A stretch of DNA of 64,000 bases from Isoetes taiwanensis (GCA_021234155.1 JAJEKV010000023.1:9557141-9621140); one strand, 5' to 3'. Positions 20,812 through 31,561 are shown, counted from the stretch's first letter. Notes: generated by a model from the sequence alone, not told the origin. Made by a program: numbers and translations.

Positions 20812-22775
20812 CTACAACTGGGTTTCTGATACTGATTCAGGTACAACACCTAACTCCGCAGGTATCCTAGCAATATGTTCATGGTCCCTTCTTATAATCT
20901 GGGATGTATCCATCTCTGTATAGCCTGTTACATATGGGATGTCTACAGACATGGCCTGTGCAAGGACTTGGACATGTGGATCGGGTTCTTCCGTCTCAGT
21001 ATCCATTGTGCTGCCTTTCGCCGATGCGGCATTTTGGACACCACAGTCGATTTCTGGTGTATGGAAGAGCTTCTTTTTCTTGGTTACAACCTGGTGCTCT
21101 TGTGTAGCACTTGGCTCGCCCTCATGATCCGCAGGTTCCTCGGTGATTTCTATGTATTCAAAATTTGACCCGCCTGTCAGGAAAGGCATGTAGGCATCAA
21201 ATTTTTTGTTTAAAGCCCAATTTTTGAAACATAGGCTCTAGCGCATCAATACCTTTCTTTGTAGACTCTAAAAGTCTTTTCGTCTGCTGCATCCTTTGCT
21301 CGTAGCTCTCTGCATCCATTTGATCCAAGATTTCATCAAGCTTAGATATATCTGTTTTCTGGGTAATATTTATATTGATCTTGCCAGGATCATTTGCAGT
21401 GTCTGCTTTCTCCTCTTCGTCTGTCTCCCCAGTGCCCTGGCAAACCATTTTTTCAAGCTTATCCAAAAAAGCCCTAAGAAATCGGCATACTTTACCTTGG
21501 CTCTCGAAATACTTTTCTTTCCTTGCATTAAGGCGACACGGGAAGCAGTACCAGCTGAGAAGAAATCAAGGACACAACCATCCTTGGGCACCAGCTGGTC
21601 AACAATGTAGTAAGCATATGATGTCTTTAACTGGCACTTTAGCACATGATCACCTTCCATTCCGACAAACTTGTATCTTGGTTTACCCGTAAAGTAAGTC
21701 TGCCATTGTTTCCTCGTTTTCTCATCAGCTTCTTCATTTCCAATGACAGGCATTGGTAGCAAGGGGGTGTTCTTTGGTGCTAAGCTCACCGGTGTCAAAC
21801 AAAGCTCCAGCTCATGCAATATCGACATTACCCTGGAATCGCTTCTGTTAATGCACATATGGGTGATGTAATACTGATACTCCTTTACTCTTTTCTTGTT
21901 CACCTATCCTTGCTCGTCATACGTGCCTACAGAAATATGGGAGCCGCCTTGAATCTACTTTTGACTGTACAAGCAATCTGGCAAGTTCACAGACCGCATC
22001 AGAATAATCAGGTGATAAAGATTAGCAGTTGTCATGCTGGATATTCTTGTAAAAAGCTCCATGTACTTTTTGCAGGACCATATTGTAGAGAACCCCCTGA
22101 TGTCAATGAACACCAGTGTTGCATTCTCAGATACTGGAGTGGACGTAGGAATCCCTTCCTTTGTCACTGCGTGAACAACATTTTTTTTCTGTTTGATTTT
22201 GATAGCCTCTTCAGGTTTCAAAATCGATCTGATCGGCTCTAAAAATGCAACGGGCAAATTACCCATGACATGATCTTTGTTGTAATTGGACTTCACGTAT
22301 TCTATATCCGAATCAGAAATATCAAGAATCCGCTGTTTAGTGAAATCAGGAAACTCAGACAACAATTCTTCAAAAGAAGAGTATTCTTTCTGAAGCAAGC
22401 TGGAAGCATAGAACACAATCTCTCTGCGCATGAAGGTCAAGCTTCTAATGTCAATGGCGCGCTGCTTGCAATCATACCTGCTGTGATATCCCGCTTGCAC
22501 CTTAAGGTATGTCTTTCCTTCCAAAATCTCATCTAGCAGCTGAGAAACCTCTGCATTAGACCTCTAAGGAATCTTAGCCAAGTTTTGTAGAAGAAGCCCT
22601 TCGTTGGCCTATCAGGTAGATCCCCATGTTCATCACTCACCCTTTTGCTGGCCACTTCCATTAGTTTTTTGAAGACGCGCTCCTCCATAAAAATGAACTG
22701 CTTTTCATCTTTAAGCTACTTCACCTTCAATGTTGTAGTAGCTATCTCGTGGAAGTCCTGAAAAATAAATGGTCA

Positions 22776-22800
22776 GCAAAATCGCGGTCGCGATGTTGGT
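22776..22800. repeat. Family-2 palindrome copy
   Basis: AATCGCGGTCGCGATGTTGG followed by TGAGCT: family-2 palindrome with one degraded arm, at an intron position of the module-2 gene. Confidence 0.7.
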
Positions 22801-24422
22801 GAGCTAAAAATACAAAATACCTTCCATGCCGATGTTATAGCAGTACCAATGGGCCTTTGTGGAGGACATCCATATGCCTTGTGTTGATGCCATAGTTGTT
22901 GCAGCTTCTCTATCAAAGGCTCTCTATACACGGTGTTTGCTATGACTTCATTGCACTGAATGCTCAATTCAATATATTCTCTATCTGACAAATTTCCATT
23001 CAGCACTCTGGTCCTTCTCCTGGCATAGGCTTTAGCAAATTCGAGCCGTTGTTCCAGTTCTCCGACAACATCGCAAAGCAATTGAGCTGCACATTATGGT
23101 TACCAGAAATTATCCAAATTTTTTTGCCCTTTAAATCAGCTTCTGTGCTCCACGTGACCTTTCTCCTGAAATAATGCGCACCGATTAGATAAGAAGCCAC
23201 AGAACAAATATGATGGATAATAACAATCACCTTGTAATTGGGTCAAAGGGGACAACGTCGGCCGGTGTGAGGACCTCTGTAGGATACGCCTTGAAGCTCT
23301 TCACAAGTGTTTGCACATGGTCGTTCGACTGCATTCGATGGGTGAGATTAGCAGGAGCTGGCTCGCAATAAAAAATAGATACTTTCATAAACCAGTTCAC
23401 ACCAAGCGGATAAAATCATTTAAACTCTTCAAGCTTCTGTGCAGTTTGCTCAGCCATCTTACATTCTTCCTCGGGATTGAACTTAAGCTCAGTTGGCAGT
23501 TCAGGTACAACCGGCCATGCCAAGGTATTCGAAGAAGATAAACCTGTGACAGAAGGGGGGGTGGGAGATGACGAAGGCTCTCTACTATCCGATGTTGTCA
23601 GTTTGCACAGGTTGATCGTGAACTTTGATATCTTGTTGGGGACCAACGTCTCTTTCATTGTAACAGGTGGAGCACAAATAGCCAGAGGCTGTGTCGGATC
23701 AACAATAGCTGAGGGAGGGGCCATGGTAACAGGCTCTACAGACAAGGGCCTGGTCTGGGAAGAGTCCCCTGCCAGGCCTCACATTCTTCTTCTTGGCCTG
23801 AGCTCTCAGCCAGTTTGTGTCCATCACCGAGGGCATTTTCTCATCACGCTTTGCTTTCAACCCAATGCTCGGTGGTTTCTTGTCTGCTAGCAAACCTTTC
23901 CTGCATGCTGAGAAACCTGACAGGATATCCCTGTTTCCCTTTATTCCGGATAGAGACAGAGATTCATACGACTGCAGCTCCCAGCCATATCCTTTTGCAC
24001 TAGTGGGGACATTTTTCCCTGTTGCCGGTTTGTTCAACTTGCTAGCCGACATCATTGAGGGGTCGTAGTTCCGCCATTGCAAAACGTACTCCAGGAACTG
24101 CAGTTGCTGTGTATCCTCCACGTTGCATATGATGGCGTCCTGCACATTGTTTTTTGTGCCCTCCCACATAGCAATCACTATCCCTATCTGTTGTATGTCT
24201 TCAACTTTCTTGCCAATCCGGAGGAACAAGCACGGGTCTTTTCTGCGGTCACCTTTAGTTTGAGGAATTGCTTGTACAATTTCAATGCACCATTTCCTTT
24301 CATTTGAAGGTGTGTTGATCTTTGTAGGCTCAACATCTGGACCACAATACAAATCCAAAGCTGCAAGCAAAAGAAATGCTTTGTTAAAGCTGATGCTACG
24401 AAACCAAACCACAAAGCACTCC

Positions 24423-24765
24423 ACAAGATCGCGGCCGCGATCCTGCTGAGCACTAACTTACCACAGTTTCACGTTAGGACTAACTTAGCGCAAATCCGGC
24501 TGAGTACTAACGTAACTAACGTAACATGAAGGCCTAGTCTGAGAACGAGAGTGCTAGTCTGTAGGCCTACAGAGGACTAAGCTCAGTAGGATCGCGACCG
24601 CGATCCTATTGAGCACTAACATAACAAAGGACCTTGGCACTACATAGGTTCTGCTCAGTAGGATCGCGGCCGCGATCCTACTGAGCACTACAACAGTGTA
24701 AAATAAAACAAGCATACACCAAAAAAAAAAAGAAAACGCGGCCGCGATCTTCATGAGCTGAGGGG
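24423..24765. repeat. Family-2 palindrome cluster (NotI-centred)
   Basis: Four copies lie in the first intron of the module-2 gene: 24423-24452, 24581-24614, 24652-24687 and about 24737-24765. The copy at 24652-24687 is a perfect 36-bp palindrome; its half-site is TGCTCAGTAGGATCGCGG. The core GATCGCGGCCGCGATC holds a NotI site. Further degenerate copies lie at 20459, 20562, 22780, 25950, 26026 and 26212. Confidence 0.9.
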
Positions 24766-24805
24766 ACGAAATCTTACCTTCTTTGAGGCTGGCTTTAGGT
24801 GCCAT

Positions 24806-25480
24806 GGATCGCGGGCGCCGGAAAAGATTGAAAACTGGCTTTCCTAGGTCGGCGATCGAAGGCGCAAATTAGTTGAAGGCGCGGAATTCGGCGATGGCAC
24901 TGCTCCTTAAAATTTCAGCGAATTCTGAGAATGAATAGTCATCCTCTAGACGCCGAATTTAGTGCCACACGTGCGGTTTCTGACGCGCCATAAGTGCACG
25001 CCATTATTGCAGCCGACATCATTAATTATACGCCATTAATTCAGCCGCCATCATTTATGGAGGCGTAACAAATTTGCTATAATTAAGACATATTCCGGAC
25101 AAGAGGTATTTCTGGACTTGGACGTCCGGATTCGAAATCTGTACCTTGAGGGAGACATGCAACTACATTCTGTACGAAATCACCGCGTAATAAAAGCACC
25201 ACGGAATAAAGCAATCTTTTCTGGCATGTCTGTGCAGAAGAATTACGGACGGAAAAAGACAGCTAGACTTCAAATTAGTAACTGAATTTCGCGCTCGCTC
25301 TTCTTGGCGGGGATTCAATTTTGAGTTCAAGCCAGCTGTTCCTGAAGGCGCTCTGTTCTAGAAGGCATCCGAACTGTTCTTGAAGGCCCCAGATCTGTTC
25401 TTGAAGGCGCTCGATCTGTTCTTGAAGGTGCTCAAGTCCCCAAGCTGCCAGGGTTCACAATCCTAAGGCGTTCACTGCAT
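24806..25480. promoter_or_regulatory. Divergent intergenic region, modules 2 / DUF8039-like
   Basis: The 675 bp lie between the start of the minus-strand methyltransferase gene and the presumed first exon of the plus-strand gene, so both promoters must be here. I see paired ATTATA/CGCCATTAATTCAGCCG motifs near 25010-25060 and the repeat at 25338-25440, but no clear TATA box that decides a start. Confidence 0.5.
25338..25440 (+). repeat. Short tandem repeat (CTGTTCTTGAAGGCGCTC)
   Basis: Four to five variants of CTGTTCTTGAAGGCGCTC with different spacers lie directly upstream of the plus-strand gene. The position suits an upstream regulatory array, but this is inference. Confidence 0.75.
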
Positions 25481-27023
25481 ATGCTGCCCGACATTACTCA
25501 AATCAAGAGGTAAGTGCTGTTTTGTTGTTTATGTATGGTAGATAAGAGTAATATGTGATTTCAAAGTGCTAGCTAAGAGGATTGCATAATTCCTGTATGC
25601 TAGATAAGAGTATTCTGTATTTTTGGAACTCATAAGGGGTTTTCTGGAAGTCTAGCCTCAAATTATTTATGATTGCCTCCCTCGACAACAACACCATTCA
25701 TTTTACTGTAATAACACCATCCCTAATATTTTATATGCTGTTTATGGCTCTCTGTAATCTGCTATATGAGTATAGATATGCTATATGGGTATTAAATTAG
25801 GACAGTTCTCCTATGTAATTAACAGTGAAAGTGACATTTGTTTTGGAAATAACAGTTGCAATTAACATTTATGTTTACAGTTGCTTTGGAAGACTTTCAT
25901 ATGGAGGGTCTTCTTGTGCAACTGCATAGGCTCGGATCTCTGCCTGAAAGAATCGCGACTGCGATCCTGCTGGGGTGTTTTTGCCACAACGTCAGATACA
26001 CATTCCAAATCTACTCGCTCGAAATAATCGCGACTGCGATCTTGTGGAGGTATTCTGTCCTGAAATCCTAGAGCAAAATAATATTTGAGTGGGCCATAAA
26101 TATTTTAGTTAGAGCTGATGAAGATTTTAGTTTGAGCTCAGCTGATAAAATAATATTCGAGTGGGCCATGAAGACTGCTATTCAGTTATTTTTTTGCCAA
26201 TGTGGTCCAGAGGATCGCGATCGCGATGTTGACGAGCAAAAGCTAACATGTTTTGTAGGATGGAAGCCTTACAGTCATTCTACCTGTTGGGGAAGAAAGT
26301 GGCAGAAGGCAGAGTGCACAACTTCATGCACCACCACAACGTTCCTGTACCAGAAGATTTGATAGTAGTTTCCGTTGTAGTTGTGTTTGATGGCCAGATA
26401 CCACTTCCGTTTCCCGAATCGGAAGTGGACAAGCTAGGGGAAGCTATCGGTAGCTTTGTTCTTTGGTGCAAAAACGACATTAAGAATGAACTCGATGCAG
26501 CAACCGATGTTTGCACGCCACCTGGTCAGATTAAAGGGATAAATTGGCAGGTCAGATAAGATGATAGTGTAGAAAACAGTAAACCTAGTGAAGTGCATGG
26601 GATTTCTAGAGATCAACTAGTGGAGAAGACATGCGCGTTACTGCATGAGTGCTGCAATATGCCTTATGCTTCAAGTGTCATCGTCTTCGCAGATCCAAAC
26701 CATGCTGTGTCTTACATGAAGCTGGGTGAAGAATGGATAGGGGCTTCTATTATGAACCTGTTCCCCATGCCCGAAAATATTTCTATGTGCTGTCAGGTTT
26801 GTGCAGAAATGCCGCAGGTGCATGATTTGGTGAGATGGCCAATAGCATTGGTTCTAGTAGACAGTATTCCTATTTCAAGTCTAGTGTCGGCCGTGAAGGA
26901 GACAGAGGTCGCGGAAGAACCTTATGCCATCAGGCCGGAGGTTGGAATACCAAGAAAAAGACAATACCACATGGTTAACAGGCGACGCTCCGCCCAAAAC
27001 AAATGTGAAAGGAAAACCAGGTA
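25481..27023 (+). pseudogene. DUF8039-like transposon-associated ORF
   Basis: A short ATG exon (25481-25509, MLPDITQIK) followed by GTAAGT may be exon 1. The main exon (about 26229-27023) encodes LGKKVAEGRVHNFMHHHN, PEDLIVVSVVVVFDGQIPLP, EVDKLGEAIGSFVLWCKNDI, then PYASSVIVFADPNHAVSYMK and a basic end RRRSAQNKCERKTR. The middle resembles the DUF8039 region of plant transposon proteins (strands, LPxP, then gxAxGsFvxW), which I recall only as a pattern. One in-frame TAA (26557-26559) splits it; the second copy at 60.6 kb has no TAA there. It faces the 27376 gene (convergent). Family-2 palindromes flank it at 25950, 26026 and 26212. Function unknown. Confidence 0.5.
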
Positions 27024-27038
27024 ACATGATTGCAAATT

Positions 27039-27066
27039 AAACGGGAGTGTTGCAGCACTCCCGTTT
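27039..27066. repeat. Hairpin between convergent genes
   Basis: AAACGGGAGTG, a 6-base loop, and its exact complement form an 11-bp stem just after the stop of the plus-strand gene. ATTAAACGGGAG recurs inverted at about 46985, after the transposase gene. It may act in 3'-end formation. Confidence 0.65.
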
Positions 27067-28930
27067 CAAAGATTCCCTTGAAAAAAACAGCCTGCTCTAG
27101 AAAATGACACTTTTTTCCTTCTAATTGGGAATTCCAATAGGCTTCATTTTTTTTTACCTCCTTTTTTGCCCCTTAGTGCAAAAGAACTTGGATTTTGCCA
27201 AAAGCAGCACTTGAAAAGGGAAGAATTTAGACATGCTTTTGTATTCTCAAAAAGTATTTTCTTGAAAACACCAGAATGCAGTGAATAAAATAATTATTAT
27301 ATAATTAAAGTGTTTCAATGACATCAATTTGTAACAACACATGAAGGTGTAATAAATCTTTTTGTAAAAGACAGACTAAAGGTCCAAGTCGTAGTCTTCA
27401 TCATTCTTTTTGCTTGTTTCTGCTGTGCCAGATTCTGTAGTATGTTCCTTTTCTTGTGCCTTACCCTTGTCTACTTCTGCAGTGTCTTCAGGAACGGTAG
27501 CTAGTGCCACTTCTTTCAGCTCTGCAAAGGTAGCTTCATCCTCTAAAGAGCTAGTGAATGGAGGCTGTATCTCAGAAGAGGTCAGCTTGGCAAAATCGGA
27601 TGAGGATCTGGCGCCTAACTCTTGGTGCTCATCTGGTAGAGTAGGCAAGACTGGCAGTCTCATCTTGATAAAGTTTACAGCTTCTTTATCAATGTCTTTA
27701 TCAAGTGCACAAGCTATTGTTGTACCAGAGCCAGAGAAGGCATCAAGCACCCAATCTCCTGGACGTGAAAACATGTCTAGGAGATGGTTGATTAGCTTTT
27801 GAGGCTTCTGGTAGTGATTAACAATTCTACCTTGTGCACTAGGGTCTTATAGCTTTTGAAGCACAGCTGGAAATTCCAAAACATTAGAAAAATTCTGGCA
27901 TGTTGCTGTGTTAAAATGCTCCATGGTGCGTTTGCCATCGAAACTCCAGTAAGCAACATGGAGGTATTCAACCTTACTCAGCAACCTCGGCCCTCCGCCA
28001 TGGTAGTTTATATTTGTTTTGTACCTGTAGAAATTAGAGTGTCACTAACGAAAACAGAACAAGAAACAAACAAAGAGAACAAGTCAAAGGCAATCATATT
28101 CTGGAATAGAAAACTAAAACAAAAAGAAGAAACATTCCCAACGTATTCCAGAATAAAGTACTCACCAAACCAAATTCTCATAACCAGCTTGCACTGGGGA
28201 TCCGAAATGATTTTTGAACGTGGACTCCACAAGGCCGGATTGCATGCTCGAATGAAAAACGACAAGACGCCAGTGCTTGGCCGTTGTGACTTGTTTGATG
28301 CTGTCGACGAAAGCATTAAACTCTGAATTTTTAAAAGGCTGATCGTCGTAACAGCTGTCCTTTAGTTTAAAGCTATAAGGAAGGTCCGCTATGACCAGTG
28401 TAAAATCCTGTGGCTTTACTGTTCCAACCAGTTTAGTGCAGTCCCCGTGGATAATAGAAAACAAATTATTTTGGTCGTATAAATTAAACTTTTCATAATC
28501 AGACGGCTGCACTTCTAGAGTCCTCCTATCTGCCAGTGTTCTTTCTTCTCGTGCCAGTCTCACGAGGTGCATGAAACCTTTTGGCAGGTCCTTATTTTTC
28601 TTCTTGTTCTGCAAACAAAGGGAAGATTGAGATAGAGACAAGTCAAGTATGACGAGTTTAGTCAGCGTACACATCCTTCAAAATTTGGAGCGTACTGAAC
28701 AATACGCTCGTCGGAAGTAGCTATGGGATAAAGCTCCTTGCACCTCTCCCACGTCTCCACGTTAAGTTGCTCCATCAGACATGTCTGCAGGTGATGACAT
28801 TTTTTTGGCTTGAAAGAAAACCACAACCGTTTTAGCAGTTGGAAAGTGAAAAAGTAAAGTAAACTATCTTGTGCCACGTAAATTTATTCTAGAATACAAG
28901 TGCCTTAGACAACAATTTTGTTGTTGCAGC

Positions 28931-29120
28931 AGTGTATTTTAGAATACACTTTAACTGCAGAGAAGGAGCGAAAGTGTATTCCGGAATACACTTCTACAAC
29001 GCAAGAAGTTAGAGTGTGTATTCCAGAATACGTTTTCGCTGACTCGAAGGATCGGAAGTGTATTCTGGAATACACTTTTACACTACACGAAGTGGGAAGG
29101 TGTATTCCGGAATACACTTT
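28931..29120. repeat. Family-3 palindrome cluster (GTGTATTCCGGAATACAC)
   Basis: Five copies lie in the intron 28795-29228: 28931-28950, 28972-28993, 29016-29034, 29057-29078, 29099-29120. Two are perfect, with AAGTGTATTCC as half-site; the others vary at the centre (CCAGA, CTGGA, TTAGA). Single or partial copies also lie in other introns and upstream (28095, 28143, 29505, 30930, 31117, 31157, 31410, 31490). Confidence 0.9.
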
Positions 29121-31116
29121 CGATCCCGCGAGGGGGAGAAAGCATTTTTGGGAGTACCCGATTGCTCTTCTTTTGTGGTAATTGTAGAAGTCTACAAGTG
29201 AAAAGGCAGCAATGATGGTAATGCTTACTTGTGCAACTCCTTCGACATTTCTTCAAGTGTGAACTCCTTGTCCACCACCTTCTGCAGAAGCCGTTCTATT
29301 AACTCTGTGTCTGTAAACCCCTGCATCTCCCTCTAGACAGTGGTAGTCATTTCTTTCTTTGGCACGTCTGTGCCTTTCTTCTTCTCCGCGACCTTGCCCT
29401 TACTCCTTAGCTCATCACTCTCAAACATATTAAATATTTCGTTTTGGAGCTCCCAGATCTGCAAACAAAAAAGAAACTCATAAGCTAGTTGTACACTAGA
29501 TCTTATTCTGGAATATGCTTCTAACATACCCGGTCGTCTCTGAACGCTAGCTGAAACCAGTTGTCATGACCAATGAGTGATGCACGTTTGTTCGTCTCGT
29601 CATATTTAAGGCAACACTCAATGGCACAAGCTTCTTTAAGTTCAAGGAGTACTGTGGCTTTTTTAAATCCTCCCCATACTTTTCCTTGAAGATGACATAT
29701 TCTCTATGCATAAATCTTATTTTGTCGACAAAGCTCATTTTTAGCTTGTACTCGTTGTCAGCGTTGTGAGTGTTGGCAACGATTTTGGCTTCCTCGTAAA
29801 CCACAGTAGACTGCACAAAGGATAGACAAGTACCTAGGATTCTTTTTTTCTTTGTATAATTGCCTCCTTGCCTTGAAGCTGTGGTTCCCTCCCAAAACAT
29901 AATGCGTATATGTGTCCGCATTTTCTCTATCGTACTCTGCAGGAGTTGTGCACTGCTCTCTATCAACAAGAACAACAATTGGAGCAACATGGGCGTTTGG
30001 ATTGCTCCGAATTCTGTCCTTGAGGTTCCTTAGATGATCTGCATATATCTTTCGAACCTGCAGTGGTCGTTCTCCAGCTTCATTTTTTAGAGGAAGCTTC
30101 ATTGATGTGACGGGCAAGTAAATGACACCTTGCACAAACTTGTGCAGGTTAATCTCTTCCATTTTCTCTGATGTTTTATCAACCTTTTTTTCTTTAATGG
30201 CAACACCAGGTGCTTTGCCCTTCCCCTTCCTCTTCTTGGGTGCTTCCTCAGGAGCATCTTCTGTTGCAATTAAAGCCATTTTTCTTTTTTTAGGCTCTTT
30301 AGCAGCAATGGTTAGCCTCTGCTTCTTTGGTGGTGGTGATGGTGGCTGCTCTTTCGACCCTGATGGACTGCTCGCAGACCCTGATGGGCTCCCTTGTTCT
30401 TCCTCTTCCCCCTGCTCTGACTCGCTGTGGGCGAAGTCTTCGCTCTGTGTGCTTCGAACGTCGTTGATTATGGCACTGAGCGTTCTCTTGTTGATATAGT
30501 GTGAAATATACTTGTAAAGTGCCGGTGGGTTTACTTTGACAAGTCTAAAAAAGGCTTCATCAACATGAATGAAATCTTGGGATGTCTGAAATGACAGTCT
30601 CCCTCTTTGTCCGGACTCCCCAGCTACTTCACTCACAGCTTGTATTGTGCCCATGCAGACAAATTCTCTGTCATCATACCTTTTTGCACTAGGACTCCGA
30701 CAAACATGTAAGAAAGTAAGGGTGTTGTACTTTCCAGCTGTACCCCTTGTGAAGAACCACTGAGTTTGGAAGTTCTCGTATATCACAGGCGCAGCAGTAT
30801 CATCAACCCTTCTCTGTGGGTGTGCTTTCTGAGAGATTTTGATGGTCTTCTTGTGTTGTTTCTTGCTGTTGTCTTGCCTGTACACATTGTGTGTAAACAC
30901 GACTTTTTTTAGAGAAAGCACTGGCATAAAACTATTCCAGAATACAAATGGTCTTAAACAAATGACAAAAAGAGTACAAAAAGAGGACAAAAAGGCCAAA
31001 ATAACAATGCGCCCTTGACAAAAAAACAGGCCTAAACACTTCTAAAAATCGGAAAAAACGCCTAAAATTTACGAGAAAATTCGAAAGAATTGTCCTTTCA
31101 AAACCTAAAGACACGA

Positions 31117-31138
31117 AAGTGTATTCCGGAATACACTT
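31117..31138. repeat. Family-3 palindrome, perfect copy in intron 1
   Basis: Perfect 22-bp palindrome with half-site AAGTGTATTCC in the first intron of the methyltransferase gene, comparable in position to the family-2 cluster in intron 1 of the module-2 gene. Confidence 0.88.
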
Positions 31139-31238
31139 TCGCCTTCGTGCGAAGGCGAAGTGTATTCGGGAATAAGAAACAAACTTAGAAATGATTGTAC
31201 GTTGTACTTTGTTGCTCACCTGTCCATGTCTTCTCCAT

Positions 31239-31561
31239 GTGGATCGGAATACAGTCTCTGAATATTATATTCGAGGCGCTGGCGCTGGCAACTTGAGCTC
31301 AGAGACTGGAATACGCAACTGAAGGCGCCAAAATTTCCTTTTAAAAGTATCTATTTCGTCTTGCTCGTATTCTTTGTGAAATGGAATACATTTAGCCTTA
31401 TTGTTCTGCTCGAGTGTATTCCGGAATAGCTTTTAGTTTGCCTTTCACTTAATTGTTACAGGAACTTCTACTTGTATTAAGTGGGCTTGTATTCGGGAAT
31501 AAGAAAAGCTCTGCAGTAGAGAAAGTTTCTCAAATCTCTACACTGTTTTGCAGTTGTTAAG
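31239..31561. promoter_or_regulatory. Divergent promoter region, methyltransferase / transposase
   Basis: The 323 bp separate the methyltransferase start (31238, minus) from the transposase start (31562, plus). It holds several family-3 half or full sites (near 31245, 31307, 31384, 31410, 31490). A protein that binds this palindrome could affect both genes; that is inference. Confidence 0.55.

Larger units (their letters stand above)
20812..24805 (-). pseudogene. ParB-like / DNA methyltransferase gene, decayed copy (module 2)
   Basis: Exon 1 (24805-24778) encodes MAPKASLKE and splices in phase 1 to exon 2 at 24360 (ALDLYCGPDVEPTK). Exon 2 runs to about 23745, where a one-base shift leads to MAPPSAIVDPTQPLAI. 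The ParB-like part follows near 23345-22790: SNDHVQTLVKSF, IWIISGNHNVQL, NLSDREYIELSIQCNE. The methyltransferase part is 22524-21200: VFIDIRGFSTIW where the D-P-P-Y motif should be, then DGCVLDFFSAGTASRVAL for motif I, order IV then I as in beta-class enzymes. A C-terminal acidic stretch ends at 20812. Several stops and frame changes (near 23740, 21903, 21480) plus the lost DPPY make it a decayed relative of the gene at 27376. Its first intron holds the best family-2 palindromes. Confidence 0.7.
27376..31238 (-). pseudogene. ParB-like / beta-class DNA methyltransferase gene (module 3)
   Basis: Seven exons with good GT-AG sites: 31238-31220 (MEKTWT), 30920-29834, 29810-29530, 29458-29229, 28794-28673, 28608-28166, 28024-27376. 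Exon 2 has a Ser/Glu and Lys-rich linker (PKKRKGKGKAPG, likely nuclear localisation) and a ParB/Srx-like domain: IYLPVTSMKLPLKN, HVAPIVVLVDREQ, YVLGGNHSFKARRQLYK. Exon 6 has IIHGDCTKL and VIADLPYSFKL (motif IV, DPPY-like). Exon 7 has YHGGGPRLLS, HYQKPQKLINHLLD (motif X) and GDWVLDAFSGSGTTIACAL (motif I, AdoMet site). The order IV-X-I is beta class; such enzymes methylate N6 of adenine or N4 of cytosine in DNA. Damage: TAG at 29333-29335, TAA at 27847-27849, a 23-base GT...AG insertion at 29811-29833, one frameshift near 29675. Spliceosomal introns exclude bacterial contamination. Confidence 0.85.

Noticed and set aside
20875-21168. Plus-strand frames of 60-97 codons opposite module 2
   Set aside because: Antisense shadows of the acidic C-terminal part of the module-2 gene.
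28931-29120. Regularly spaced palindromes as a CRISPR array
   Set aside because: Unit spacing varies, spacers are not of constant length, there is no cas gene, and the host is a plant.
30122-30499. 125-codon plus-strand frame
   Set aside because: Antisense shadow of the Ser/Glu/Lys-rich part of the ParB-methyltransferase exon 2.
27376-31238. Bacterial contamination as source of the methyltransferase
   Set aside because: The gene has several GT-AG introns that restore the frame and motifs, lies next to plant-type transposon genes, and has eukaryote-like basic linkers.
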